A stretch of 64,000 nt of DNA from contig JANQPF010000005.1 of NCBI GenBank assembly GCA_028285415.1, forward strand, positions 124,001-188,000, written 5' to 3'. The notes beneath the pieces are model-generated. The model searched no databases and was not told the DNA's origin. It saw nothing but the letters and a program-made list of their open reading frames with translations. The DNA comes from Pseudomonadales bacterium (GTDB lineage: Bacteria; Pseudomonadota; Gammaproteobacteria; Pseudomonadales; Azotimanducaceae). The translations under genes were made by a program, and so were the position numbers. Within the stretch, counting starts at the first letter, position 1; each line of letters begins with the position of its first letter. Shown here one piece after another: positions 52,309-61,020 of this stretch.

Positions 52309-53367
52309 TTGAGGTGTTTAGCCGCTGTTGGTGCGCTACTGCTCTTGACCGGATGTGACGCGCATTCGGAAGAATCTGACAATGCCACAGCCCGACCGGC
52401 CCTCGAACGAGCGGCGGACGACCTGTCGCTGGCGATCGGCGAGGGACAATTCCCGGGACTGACATCGATGATGGTGTCCTACGCTGGGCAGCCGCTTGCT
52501 GAAGCTTATGGCGATGGTGTGTCCAGGCGTGATCGCCATGACATACGCTCGGCCACCAAGAGCATTACGGCGATTCTCATCGGACAACTCCTCGAAGACG
52601 GCCTCATTGCCGATGTACACACGCGTGTAGCCACGCTGTTGCCGGAACCTTTTGCTGAGCTCCCGCATGACGATCCCAGGCGATCGATCACCATCGAAGA
52701 CCTCCTGACCATGCGCTCGGGTCTTGCCTGCGATGACTGGGTACCCGCCTCGGTGGGTCACGAAGACAAGATGTACGAGACCGACGACTGGACCGCCTTC
52801 CTCCTGAACCAGCCGCTCGCGCACGACATTGGTGAGCACTTCAGCTATTGCACTGGCGGTGTCATCCTGCTGGGTCGGGTGATTGAAGGCGTCACCGGGG
52901 AGACAGTCACCGAGTATGCGGACCGGAAGCTCTTCGGTCCGCTGGGGATGCAAAGCGCGGTATGGGCAACAACGCCCGAGGGCGGAACCGATACGGGCGG
53001 ACACCTTGAGCTGACGGCGCGCGATTTCCATCAGATTGGCGTGCTCATCGCCAATGGCGGTACGTATGGAGAAAGAAGAATTCTCGATCAGCAGTGGCTA
53101 CACGAGATGATCGGCGTTCAAACCGATGTCTACGAGCGTCGATCGCGCTACGGATACTTGTGGTGGATCGACGAACAGGCGATGGGGGACAAAACGGTTC
53201 GCTATGTCTACGCACATGGCAATGGAGGCAACTTCGTCTTCGTCGTGCCCGAATTCGGGTTAGTGGCGTCCTTCACGGGCACCAATTTCGGGAGCCGTCT
53301 CCAGTTTCAGCCCCTGGAGATTTTTCTCTCGACGCTGCTACCAGCGCTCATGGAGGAACGCCCCTAG
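52309..53367 (+). CDS. Serine hydrolase, class C beta-lactamase-like lipoprotein
   Basis: A 352-residue protein. The start is TTG at 52309, ten bases after the M56 stop. The N terminus is a lipoprotein signal with LTGC (Cys16). The active-site motif S81-A-T-K84 is intact; Y180-C-T takes the place of Tyr-x-Asn, and H303-G-N-G-G takes the place of Lys-Thr-Gly. Such Ser-x2-Lys proteins include class C beta-lactamases, esterases and peptidases, and the altered third motif favours an esterase or amidase. As part of the BlaI unit it may be the controlled effector. Confidence 0.85.
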   Translation: MRCLAAVGALLLLTGCDAHSEESDNATARPALERAADDLSLAIGEGQFPGLTSMMVSYAGQPLAEAYGDGVSRRDRHDIRSATKSITAILIGQLLEDGLIADVHTRVATLLPEPFAELPHDDPRRSITIEDLLTMRSGLACDDWVPASVGHEDKMYETDDWTAFLLNQPLAHDIGEHFSYCTGGVILLGRVIEGVTGETVTEYADRKLFGPLGMQSAVWATTPEGGTDTGGHLELTARDFHQIGVLIANGGTYGERRILDQQWLHEMIGVQTDVYERRSRYGYLWWIDEQAMGDKTVRYVYAHGNGGNFVFVVPEFGLVASFTGTNFGSRLQFQPLEIFLSTLLPALMEERP

Positions 53368-53512
53368 ACCCCGGCCAGGCCCAGTCCAGACCTGTTCGTT
53401 CGTGGGACAAGTACGGCGTTGTAGTTTCTCAACGGTTGAGGCATAAACCGCATTGGGGAAGGAGTAGTGCAAGTACTTCTCCAAAGGACCGTACAAGGAA
53501 AGTAGAACTCCA

Positions 53513-55450
53513 ATGTGGTGGATGGCCGTCGACGCGTTTGTGGGCATTGCGTGTGCAGTTGTCGCGCTGTACGTGGCCCGCTTTCCACCGCCGGCACGAG
53601 TAGCAAAACCCACCTACGGATCCATCCTCCATGCGTTTCTTTTTGCCGCAGGGGATGCCGCCGCCCGCATCTGGGCTCAGAATGACGTTGCGGCCTGGCT
53701 TGCCACGTGCGTGCTTTATGTCGGACTGACGGGGCTCATTTATTTCTGGTGGGTGATGGCGCTGCGGATTGCCAGTCAGACCCTGTCGCAGAGGTATATT
53801 CGAACTCAGCACATTGAATGGTTCGTGGGCGCTGGGCAGCTTGCGTGGCTGGCCGTCATGTTCAGCAATCCCTGGCATGGTGCGTTTGTGGAACTCGATC
53901 CGCAGCGAAATATCTACCAGACGCTCTGGTACGGCTACTCGGGTTACCAGTACCTCCTTCTAGCCAGCATTCTGGTCCTGATGGCCCGCAGCGCTCGACG
54001 CGCCCACCACTGGGTCGATCGCAACCAGGCGACGATGGTGTTCATCGGCACCTGTATGCCGGTCCTTGGGAACGTGATTTATGTCGGCGCACCCGAGCCC
54101 CTGCCGTTTGACCCGACGCAGCTCGGTGTGGCGGGCTGTATTGCGATGAACATCTTTGCGATCTACCGCTTTCGGTTGCACGTGGGGTCGACGGTTTCGC
54201 TGGGGGATGCCATGGATTGGGACGCAACCCCCAGCTTGCTGACCGACAACGTGGGGCGTCTGGTCCATATCAATGACAACGGCCGTACGCTTCTGCCGGA
54301 TCTCGAGCGGGGCAGCCTGGTGGCCGAAACGCTTGCCGAAGTGCTGGTGGACACCCGGACCGGCCGTCCGTTTGCGCCAGGGGCGTTCGAATACGACTTT
54401 GCGACGTCGCGCATTGGCCTGCAGGGTGTCCACCACATCCGCCTTGCAGGAACGGAACAACGCTTGCGCATGCGGGCGGTGCCGGTAGGCAATCAGCTGA
54501 CGGCCACGGGCACGTTGATTCAGTTTCTGCTGGATGCGTCAGATCACCCGGAAGACGCGCTCGTCGCGCAACCGGAGCCTCAACTCGAGGTGGGCGTGAC
54601 GATCGGCCAGATTGATGACGTCGACGGCGGAGCGGTACCAGCGACAGCCTGGCCCAGAATGGTGCCCAGTGGAGCAGGTAAACGCCCGCGGCTGAGCGAG
54701 CGTGATCGACCGAGTCCGGTGCGCCACATTGCCGGCGGTGTGGCGCACGAGTTCAACAACATGCTGACCAGTGTCATGGGGAACGCGGAGCTCGCGCGGT
54801 TACGCCTCGGCAGCGGTGATGAGAAGGTGCAGCGATCCCTCTCTGAGATCATCAACAGCTCCGAGCGCGGCGCGGAACTCGTCGCCAAGCTGCTGTTGTA
54901 TACCGGTCAGACGACACCCACGTTGGAGACGCTCAACGTGTCTGACGTTGTGCTCGGGGTCATCGACGCCTGCCGTTCGATGCTCGAAGGCGTGTCGCTG
55001 CGAGTCCTCGTTCCTGACGCCGTGCCTGTCATCCGCGCGGATGCGGGCCAGGTGGAACAGGCGTTTACCGAGATCCTCAAAAACGCGGTGCAGGCGCTGG
55101 ACTCGAAAGACGTTGCCGGTGACAAGCGGGTTTCGATCGAAACGGGTGAGCGGATGATTGGCCCGGAAGATCTCAAAACGATGCACAATGGCACCAACGT
55201 CGCGGCGGGAACGTTTGTCTATCTGCGCGTTTCCGACAACGGTGCGGGCATGTCTGATGCCGTGCGAAGCAGGGCGCTGCTGCCGTTTTTCAGCAAAGAG
55301 AGGTCTCACAGCGGTTTGAGCCTTGCTGCCGTGGACGGCATTGTGCGATTGCATGAGGGCGTCATCGAAATCGATAGCGTCGAGGGTCGCGGCACAGTGG
55401 TGACGCTCTACTTCCCGCCCGTCGCCGAGGCAATATCCCGGTCTAAGTGA
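53513..55450 (+). CDS. 7TM sensor histidine kinase
   Basis: A 645-residue kinase. About seven N-terminal helices (residues 1-225) form a membrane sensor of the histidine-kinase 7TM type; a PAS-like region follows (about 235-345). The dimerisation/phosphoacceptor domain has HIAGGVAHEFNNMLTSVMGN with the His near residue 410, and the HATPase domain shows EILKNAVQAL (N box), DNGAGM (G1) and the G2 motif region HSGLSLAAV. No response regulator is adjacent. The start at ATG 53513 follows GGAAAG. It lies 145 bases after the BlaI unit, probably separate from it. Confidence 0.9.
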   Translation: MWWMAVDAFVGIACAVVALYVARFPPPARVAKPTYGSILHAFLFAAGDAAARIWAQNDVAAWLATCVLYVGLTGLIYFWWVMALRIASQTLSQRYIRTQHIEWFVGAGQLAWLAVMFSNPWHGAFVELDPQRNIYQTLWYGYSGYQYLLLASILVLMARSARRAHHWVDRNQATMVFIGTCMPVLGNVIYVGAPEPLPFDPTQLGVAGCIAMNIFAIYRFRLHVGSTVSLGDAMDWDATPSLLTDNVGRLVHINDNGRTLLPDLERGSLVAETLAEVLVDTRTGRPFAPGAFEYDFATSRIGLQGVHHIRLAGTEQRLRMRAVPVGNQLTATGTLIQFLLDASDHPEDALVAQPEPQLEVGVTIGQIDDVDGGAVPATAWPRMVPSGAGKRPRLSERDRPSPVRHIAGGVAHEFNNMLTSVMGNAELARLRLGSGDEKVQRSLSEIINSSERGAELVAKLLLYTGQTTPTLETLNVSDVVLGVIDACRSMLEGVSLRVLVPDAVPVIRADAGQVEQAFTEILKNAVQALDSKDVAGDKRVSIETGERMIGPEDLKTMHNGTNVAAGTFVYLRVSDNGAGMSDAVRSRALLPFFSKERSHSGLSLAAVDGIVRLHEGVIEIDSVEGRGTVVTLYFPPVAEAISRSK

Positions 55451-55483
55451 CCGCGGCCTCCGGAACACCCAGATGCAGCTGGC

Positions 55484-56230
55484 ATGAAGCGAATCCTGAC
55501 AGGCCTCGTGGCCGCCGGCCTCTTGATTGGCGGCGGCTGGTACCTGTACCGGCTTCTGCCTTTGCTGACTGCAGACAACGAAGGGGCACCGAAAGTTGTA
55601 CTTCTGCATGGCTTAGGACGCTCGGCGTCGTCAATGCTGCTTCTGGAAAGCGCGTTAACCGGCGCGGGCTTCGATGTGTACAACATCGACTACGAATCAA
55701 CCCGTTTCGACATCCCGGAGCTGGTGGGCAGCGTCGGGGCTCAGATTGCGGCGTGCTGCCTGGAGAGTGAGCAACCGGTTCACTTTGTCGGGCATTCGCT
55801 CGGCGGGCTGATTGCGCGGGCGTACCTGGCGGAACATCGACCGCACAATCTGGCCCGGGTGGTGCTCCTTGGTACCCCCAACAAAGGCAGCGAGCTGGCT
55901 GACCCGACCGTGATTACGCAGCTGCCCGACGCGCTGGTCGAGTTTGCAGGACCGGCGGCGAGAGCGTTGACCACCGGTGTGGAAGGTTTCCCGGCAAGTC
56001 TGCCGTTACCTGACTACGCCGTTGGCGTGATCGCAGGTACACGCAGCGTTGCGATGGCGGACGAGTACCTTCCCCTCCCGAACGATGGCCTGGTGAGCGT
56101 TGAAAGTGCGAAAATCGAGGGCATGAGCGACTACGTTTCGTTTGACGTCTCGCACTGGGAGCTTCGCACGGATGCCAGGGTGGCGAAGCAGGTCGTCGCC
56201 TATCTGAAACGCGGCACCTTTGAGCGGTGA
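55484..56230 (+). CDS. Alpha/beta hydrolase, lipase-like
   Basis: A 248-residue hydrolase. An N-terminal helix (LTGLVAAGLLIGGGWYLYRL) acts as a signal anchor. The nucleophile elbow is FVGHSLGGLIARAYL with Ser near residue 109; an oxyanion strand reads VVLLHGLGRSASSM, and the segment VVLLGTPNKGSELADPTVI is shared with bacterial lipases and PGAP1-like enzymes. An Asp and the His (SHWELRT) for the triad lie in the C-terminal third. It probably faces the periplasm and acts on lipid esters. The LpxR-like gene follows 39 bases downstream. Confidence 0.88.
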   Translation: MKRILTGLVAAGLLIGGGWYLYRLLPLLTADNEGAPKVVLLHGLGRSASSMLLLESALTGAGFDVYNIDYESTRFDIPELVGSVGAQIAACCLESEQPVHFVGHSLGGLIARAYLAEHRPHNLARVVLLGTPNKGSELADPTVITQLPDALVEFAGPAARALTTGVEGFPASLPLPDYAVGVIAGTRSVAMADEYLPLPNDGLVSVESAKIEGMSDYVSFDVSHWELRTDARVAKQVVAYLKRGTFER

Positions 56231-56269
56231 TGAGCGCACCGCATTACCTCAACGAGGTGGAGGAAGGCA

Positions 56270-57265
56270 GTGTGTAACGTGCGCGTGATCTGGTCCTTGC
56301 TGCTGTTCGCCGCGGCACCGGCATGGGCACACGATGGCGCCGTGTCCGTCCTGATCGAAAACGATTTTTTTACCGGCAGTGACAGCAACTACACGAATGG
56401 CATCGGCATTTCCTGGTCGAGCGACGACGTCGCACGTTACGATGCCGAGAGCGTCGTGCACCGGTGGGCATCGTTCTGGTCATTTCTTCCCGGGACTGCA
56501 GGTGCAAACTCCACGCACGTCTCCTGGACGCTTGCCCAGGAGATGCATACACCGGATGACATCACCAATCCCAACCCGTCTCCAGACGACACGCCCTACG
56601 CCGGGGTGCTGTATCTCGACAACGTGCTGTATTCCATCCATGACGACTGGGGCCAGGCGTGGCATCTGCGCGTTGGACTGGTCGGGCCTTCCTCGCATGC
56701 CGATTCTACCCAGCGCAGATTTCATAAATGGATTGGCGTCGACAAGCCGGAGGGATGGTCCACGCAAATGCCTGACGAGCCTATCGTCAACGTGGGTTAC
56801 AGCATCAGCGGGACGATGGTGGAGAGCTCGTTCGGGCGGACCGGCTCCTGGCGTGTCATGCCTTTGTTGAGTGCTGAAGCCGGCAACTACACGACTGCGG
56901 TGGGCTTTGGTTTTCTGGCGGAGGTGGGTTGGAACGTGCCGACTTCGCTCCCATCCAGCTCGCTGAGAAACGGGCTCGATACCGCGAACGCGGTCGCCGC
57001 CGGACCACAGCGCGAGTGGTCCGTATCGTTCTATGCGGGCGTTGGCGGCTACGCGGTGGCTCACTACCTGCCGTTTGACGGTACCGTGTTCAAGAACAGC
57101 CGCTCGGTCGAGTCCGACTCTCTGGCCTCAATGGTCAGCGGCGGTCTCTCCATCAGAAAGGAGGCGTTTGTCGTGAGTCTTGGCGTCTCTTATCTGAACT
57201 CGTCGTTTCGCAACGTCCGCGATGGATTGGACTTTGGCACGCTGTCTGTTGTTTGGTATCCGTGA
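56270..57265 (+). CDS. LpxR-like lipid A deacylase family protein
   Basis: A 331-residue outer-membrane beta-barrel. The start is GTG at 56270 after GGAAGG; a signal peptide ends at AWA (about residue 20). The DUF2219/LpxR signature is seen as VSVLIENDFFTGSDSNYTNG, with the conserved Asn-Asp and TNG; the following segment PDDTPYAGVLYLDN is also characteristic. LpxR removes the 3'-acyloxyacyl chain of lipid A in some pathogens; most environmental homologues are uncharacterised, so activity is inferred. It forms a likely operon with the upstream hydrolase. Confidence 0.85.
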   Translation: MCNVRVIWSLLLFAAAPAWAHDGAVSVLIENDFFTGSDSNYTNGIGISWSSDDVARYDAESVVHRWASFWSFLPGTAGANSTHVSWTLAQEMHTPDDITNPNPSPDDTPYAGVLYLDNVLYSIHDDWGQAWHLRVGLVGPSSHADSTQRRFHKWIGVDKPEGWSTQMPDEPIVNVGYSISGTMVESSFGRTGSWRVMPLLSAEAGNYTTAVGFGFLAEVGWNVPTSLPSSSLRNGLDTANAVAAGPQREWSVSFYAGVGGYAVAHYLPFDGTVFKNSRSVESDSLASMVSGGLSIRKEAFVVSLGVSYLNSSFRNVRDGLDFGTLSVVWYP

Positions 57266-57282
57266 TTTTCCGGGAGTAGCAG

Positions 57283-57842
57283 ATGCAGGTCATTGGCGCA
57301 GGGATGTCCAGAACCGGGACGATGTCGACCCACGCCGCGCTGGAGCGACTGGGATTTCGGTGTTACCACATGACGGAAGTGGCTCGCGCGGGCGGGCATC
57401 TTGAGGCGTGGCACCGCTACCTGTCGGGCGCCGGGCCAATGGACTGGCCGATTCTGTTTCAAAACTATGAGGCGACCGTGGACACGCCCAGCTGCCTTTT
57501 TTACCGGGAGATCATGGCAGCGTTTCCCGACGCCAGGGTGGTGCTGACGCTCAGAGACCCGGATAAGTGGTATGACAGCCTGGTAACGCTTGCCTCGGCG
57601 CTTGAAGAGTTCCGCCCGATGGTGCTGGAATCGAGGCGGCTCGGTCAGTTCCTCACGATCACTGACGAGGTAGGACAGCGACTCACATCGGGAGATTTCT
57701 CACGCGAACACTGCATCAAGTTCAGGATGGCTGGGGACCGCTATGCGCGTTTCTTGAAAGACCCGTACCATTGGAACCGTTTCCCTATCTCAATGAAGGC
57801 CGAGCGACAATCCACGCGTTTGTGCGTGAGGCCCTTCTGTGA
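57283..57842 (+). pseudogene. P-loop sulfotransferase with internal deletion and frameshift
   Basis: The first part (57283-about 57725) encodes a sulfotransferase-family protein with the PAPS loop GAGMSRTGTMST and VVLTLRDPDKWYDSLV. Past codon 145 the frame departs from the family, while another frame reads DGWGPLCAFLERPVPLEPF and then a normal C terminus (PYLNEGRATIHAFVREAL) to a TGA at 57840-57842. About 20 family residues between EHCIKF and QDGW are missing, so a deletion with frameshift is likely. The continuing open frame to 58017 is antisense to the next gene and gives an unrelated tail. A sequencing or assembly error is an alternative. Confidence 0.7.
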
Positions 57843-58332
57843 CCGAAAGGTAGATCAACGCGTCGAATTCGGGTGGGTTCGAATCTTTGACGATGAAAAA
57901 TTTCTCGAAGCTGACGCCCGCTATCCGGTAGCCATGAGGCAGCAGTTGGGCGTTGATGGATGCAACGAACCGCGTTTTCAACAGCGCACTTTCGAAGGGT
58001 TTTCTGAGCGCCGTTAATGCTGGATTGTGCAGGTTACCGGCAGATTCGAGCGCTTCCTGCAGCTCTCGGGGGTGGTGCATTTCCAGATGATGTCGCAGGT
58101 CCGCCTGGATGGTGTCTGATTGGAATTTGACCAGCCGCCGCATGACGATGGTCTCGAGGCGCCTGGATTCGTTTGCAATGACGCCGCCAAGGTCAGCTAT
58201 GGGAGCGCCGCGGTTAGTGAGGATGAAGCTGTCCGGGCTTTCAAAGTGATCCTCGACTTCCCATGCCGAGGCCGAGGCACAGAACAGCAGAAACGGCAAC
58301 AAGCCAGCAATCTTGCGGTGTCGTCTGCTCAC
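57790..58332 (-). CDS. Hypothetical exported protein
   Basis: A 180-residue protein with a signal peptide (IAGLLPFLLFCASASAWEVE). The mature part is mostly mixed alpha/beta with Arg-rich helices (RRLETIVMRRLVKFQSDTI). No family is recognised. Its 3' end overlaps the convergent sulfotransferase remnant by 53 bases. The minus-strand genes from here to 60966 are small exported or membrane proteins of unknown role. Confidence 0.6.
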   Translation of the reverse strand: MSRRHRKIAGLLPFLLFCASASAWEVEDHFESPDSFILTNRGAPIADLGGVIANESRRLETIVMRRLVKFQSDTIQADLRHHLEMHHPRELQEALESAGNLHNPALTALRKPFESALLKTRFVASINAQLLPHGYRIAGVSFEKFFIVKDSNPPEFDALIYLSVTEGPHAQTRGLSLGLH

Positions 58333-58351
58333 GTTGCCCGACGTCCCCGCT

Positions 58352-58633
58352 TCAGCTGATTGGATTGACCAGAATGCTCCATTTGCTTCTCGGGGTTCGA
58401 AGGTTCTGCGGCATAGAAGATTCGGGCCGGTCGTCTTTCGGGATCAACTCCAGTCTGATAATGGGTTTGTTTGGATCGACGATCTCAATGTCTGTGATCG
58501 GTTCGGAAGCGGCCTTGCAGTCGACGCAGGCGGCGTTACTTTCCGAGCTCGCCGGTTCTGCAGCGGTTTCCTCGGCAAACGCAGCTCCAACCGGAATCAG
58601 CGCTAGCGACAGGAGTAGTAGGACCATCTTCAT
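58352..58633 (-). CDS. Small secreted protein with CxxC
   Basis: A 93-residue protein. A signal peptide (MKMVLLLLSLALIPVGAAFA) is followed by an acidic Ala/Ser-rich stretch, a single CVDC motif (residues 36-39) and a Pro-rich tail. The CxxC may bind metal or haem or form a disulfide; no haem motif is seen. It lies 19 bases upstream of the exported gene at 57790-58332. Function unknown. Confidence 0.6.
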   Translation of the reverse strand: MKMVLLLLSLALIPVGAAFAEETAAEPASSESNAACVDCKAASEPITDIEIVDPNKPIIRLELIPKDDRPESSMPQNLRTPRSKWSILVNPIS

Positions 58634-58705
58634 GGGCAGATCCTCTGGAAGTCACAAACCGAGCGTACACCAGAATACCCGGCGCTCCCAAGGTCTATCC
58701 CTCAA

Positions 58706-59095
58706 TCACTCCGGGAATCGACTCAAGTGCTCGTGAATGATCTGCAGCTCTCCGTTGACCCTGACGACGACGCGAGTTCCCCGTCCCTTGATCGTAAAAG
58801 TCTGACCGTCAAACTGGCCTTCCCAGTTGTAGGTGTACGTGGCGGTTGCCGAGTTCTGGTCTGCTGACAATACGTCTATGTCAGTCAGGAAGTACTTCTC
58901 GTTCTTCACGTTGGCCGATCCGTTCCAGGTTTTCTGAAATGCCCGTCTGACCGCCGCGCGGCCTCTGAAGTCGCCGTCGTTGAACCGGAAGAACGCGTTT
59001 TCGTGAACGTGGTTTTCGAGCAGATCGAAATCTTTCTCCGCAGCGAGTTGCTCGAATCGATGGAGAAACTCACGTACTTCATCTTCGGTGATCAT
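58706..59095 (-). CDS. SnoaL/NTF2-like protein
   Basis: A 129-residue cone-shaped NTF2-fold protein. The ATG at 59095 is chosen because GGAGG precedes it at 4 bases; longer alternatives at 59179 add a hydrophobic leader without such a site. Pattern: DEVREFLHRFEQLAAEKDFD, then GDFRGRAAVRRAFQKTW, and IIHEHLSRFP at the end, as in ketosteroid-isomerase-like proteins with the usual catalytic site not obvious. It may bind or isomerise a small hydrophobic molecule. Confidence 0.75.
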   Translation of the reverse strand: MITEDEVREFLHRFEQLAAEKDFDLLENHVHENAFFRFNDGDFRGRAAVRRAFQKTWNGSANVKNEKYFLTDIDVLSADQNSATATYTYNWEGQFDGQTFTIKGRGTRVVVRVNGELQIIHEHLSRFPE

Positions 59096-59192
59096 GTTAC
59101 CTCCGGTACCGATGGCCAGTTGAGGCCATGCCAGCATGTAGAGAATGAGTCCTGCTCGAATAGCGTGAAACACCTGCATACCCAAACGCTCG

Positions 59193-59549
59193 TCAGGCCT
59201 CGAGGGGTGCCCGTTCGTCGGGCTCCGGGGTTTGGTCAAACTGCACGGCAGCCACCGTCGTCTGACCGAGGGTAAGTGCCTTGCAGATGCGATGGCCGCC
59301 ATCCATCAGAGCGCCTTCTTCGTTGAGGATGACGGGATAGTTCAGATCAGCATCAACAATACGTTTCGTATGTCGGGCGATCTCTCTGAGCGAAGGCTCT
59401 CGAGATTCGAACCAGCAGTTCATTTCGACCTCGGGTATTGAGTCGATCTCTATGTCGAATACGGGAAGGTCTGCTGCCCGGGCCCAGAGATTCTGCGTAT
59501 ACCAGATGTGCCGTTCGTTCCCGATGATGCGCGTATGTCTTTCGGCCAT
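59193..59549 (-). CDS. Small ParB-like domain protein
   Basis: A 118-residue protein. The ATG at 59549 follows GAGGA and gives a compact protein without the unrelated upstream frame. The C-terminal half carries a ParB/sulfiredoxin-like core: NYPVILNEEGALMDGGHRIC followed by KALTLGQTTVAAVQF, with GGHR as the nucleotide-binding motif. No HTH or parA is nearby. ParB-like CTPase/nuclease domains alone occur in accessory regions and in serine-kinase-like enzymes; the role here is unknown. Confidence 0.7.
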   Translation of the reverse strand: MAERHTRIIGNERHIWYTQNLWARAADLPVFDIEIDSIPEVEMNCWFESREPSLREIARHTKRIVDADLNYPVILNEEGALMDGGHRICKALTLGQTTVAAVQFDQTPEPDERAPLEA

Positions 59550-59560
59550 GAAGGAGATCC

Positions 59561-59833
59561 TCAATCGGACAATCTCTTGATGAGATAGACGAAGGCCACG
59601 CTTGCGAGCAGATAGCCTAACAGAGTGTACCGGATGAGAAGGTGCTGAATTTCCGGATTGTTGTGCCCAAGTGCGTTGATCCCCACGAAAGCGCCGGCCA
59701 CAAGGCTCAAAGCCACCCACGCGAGTCCAAACCAGACCAGCGTTGCCCGGCGGTATCTGCGCGTCGCAACGCGATAGATACAGAATGCGGTAGAAAAGGC
59801 GAAGGCCACTGCGGCGGTCATCAGTAGAGCCAT
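59561..59833 (-). CDS. Small three-helix membrane protein
   Basis: A 90-residue protein with three predicted helices (LLMTAAVAFAFSTAFCIYRV, LVWFGLAWVALSLVAGAFVG and YTLLGYLLASVAFVYLIKRL). An Arg-rich loop (RRYRRA) lies after the first helix, placing it in the cytoplasm. No family is recognised. The stop lies 12 bases before the ParB-like start, so the two may be co-transcribed. Confidence 0.6.
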   Translation of the reverse strand: MALLMTAAVAFAFSTAFCIYRVATRRYRRATLVWFGLAWVALSLVAGAFVGINALGHNNPEIQHLLIRYTLLGYLLASVAFVYLIKRLSD

Positions 59834-59882
59834 TGGACCAACCTATTCTCGACACGGAACCGGATTCGACGGTAGCCACTGA

Positions 59883-60389
59883 TCAGCCGGTTTCACCCTG
59901 CTCTCCGAGCACGTGGTCCAGCACCAGACGCAGAAAGTTCATCACTGAAATACCGAATAGAAACCAGATGCCTGTCAGGTGGAGTGCCCCCGATGGCTCA
60001 TTGGGCCAGCCAATTGAATTTGACAGCGCAAACATGAGGGTGCCCAGGTTCAGTAAGTGCGCCGGTATGTTATAGAAGGTAGATGTTGTACCGGCGAGGA
60101 GTGCGCGATTCTTCACGACGTAGAGGGTGGCGGTCACCGAAACGATTAGAAAAATGATCCCACAGGTTCGCCACAAGGCTTCACCCTCCAGGTTCAGGCC
60201 AACCAACGCGAAGGGCAGCGCTGAGAGGAAGACGCAACATACGCTGGACGCGAGCATCAGCTTGATCAATATGGCACGCGATGCCAGGAAGCTGCCATCC
60301 GACCTGCTGAGTACGAAGAATACGCTGATGAATCCCGTAAACGTGATGGCAACTTCCGCCGTCGTCTCGAGAAAACTATGAATGTCCAT
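59883..60389 (-). CDS. Five-helix membrane protein
   Basis: A 168-residue protein. The ATG at 60389 opens the first helix (EVAITFTGFISVFFVLSRSD) after a short DIHSFLETT leader; the open frame upstream is non-coding in character. Four to five helices follow, including CCVFLSALPFALVGLNL and LWRTCGIIFLIVSVTATLYV. The EVAITFTGFIxVF start is common in a widespread family of bacterial membrane proteins without a known function. It precedes the three-helix gene by 50 bases. Confidence 0.65.
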   Translation of the reverse strand: MDIHSFLETTAEVAITFTGFISVFFVLSRSDGSFLASRAILIKLMLASSVCCVFLSALPFALVGLNLEGEALWRTCGIIFLIVSVTATLYVVKNRALLAGTTSTFYNIPAHLLNLGTLMFALSNSIGWPNEPSGALHLTGIWFLFGISVMNFLRLVLDHVLGEQGETG

Positions 60390-60477
60390 CAGAGTGCCAT
60401 CACCGCACCGACCTCCAGTCCGCTCGCTGAACCATCTACGCTGAGTTCGCTGCCTTGCGTGCGGGGAGCAGCATCGC

Positions 60478-60966
60478 TCATGAGCCGACCGCAGTTTCTC
60501 CGGGCTGCGCTGTGCTGTCGTCATCGTCCGGTACGGCTTCCTCAGGAAAGTAGTAAACCGCCCGTATGCGCGACCCCGAAAACTCATACACCGCCATCGA
60601 CTGTTGGGCGTTTTGTCCGTTGCTACCCATCCAGCTCGCCACTTCGACGGCGCTCACTCGCTCACCGCTGGACATCAGGCTGCGGACTTCCGACCGACAG
60701 CTTGGGCATGAATTGAAGTATTCGCTCATAGCTTCGACAAAAGCCGCTTTGCCTTCGAGCTCAACCGTCAACGTACTCCCGTTCACTGACAGCCACCTGA
60801 TGTCGTCCGCGACCAGCTCCGCCATTGCAGCTGGGTCGTGGGCGTTGAATGCAGCCAGAAACTGGCGCACAGCCTTGGTGTTCCGGTCTTCCTGGGAATT
60901 CTGCGCGACAGCAGCCAGCGCTGCGAACGCCAGCGCCGCGGTCAGGAAGACCCTCAAATTTCTCAT
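60478..60966 (-). CDS. Exported SnoaL-like protein
   Basis: A 162-residue protein. The ATG at 60966 follows GGAG (an upstream ATG at 60975 is also possible) and opens a signal peptide (VFLTAALAFAALAAVAQ). The mature part is an NTF2/SnoaL fold: AVRQFLAAFNAHDPAAMAEL, EGKAAFVEAMSEYF, VEVASWMGSNGQ and YEFSGSRIRAVYYF. This pattern fits periplasmic ketosteroid-isomerase-like proteins. The last residues are acidic (DDDD). Confidence 0.8.
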   Translation of the reverse strand: MRNLRVFLTAALAFAALAAVAQNSQEDRNTKAVRQFLAAFNAHDPAAMAELVADDIRWLSVNGSTLTVELEGKAAFVEAMSEYFNSCPSCRSEVRSLMSSGERVSAVEVASWMGSNGQNAQQSMAVYEFSGSRIRAVYYFPEEAVPDDDDSTAQPGETAVGS

Positions 60967-61020
60967 GGTGTTCTCCATAGACAAACAACACATCAGTGTC
61001 GTATTGGCGGCCCGGCTTCG

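Noticed and set aside
50354-53367. A plain BlaI-BlaR1-AmpC resistance locus
   Set aside because: The M56 protein lacks the penicillin sensor, and the effector lacks KTG and Tyr-x-Asn; beta-lactam resistance cannot be claimed.
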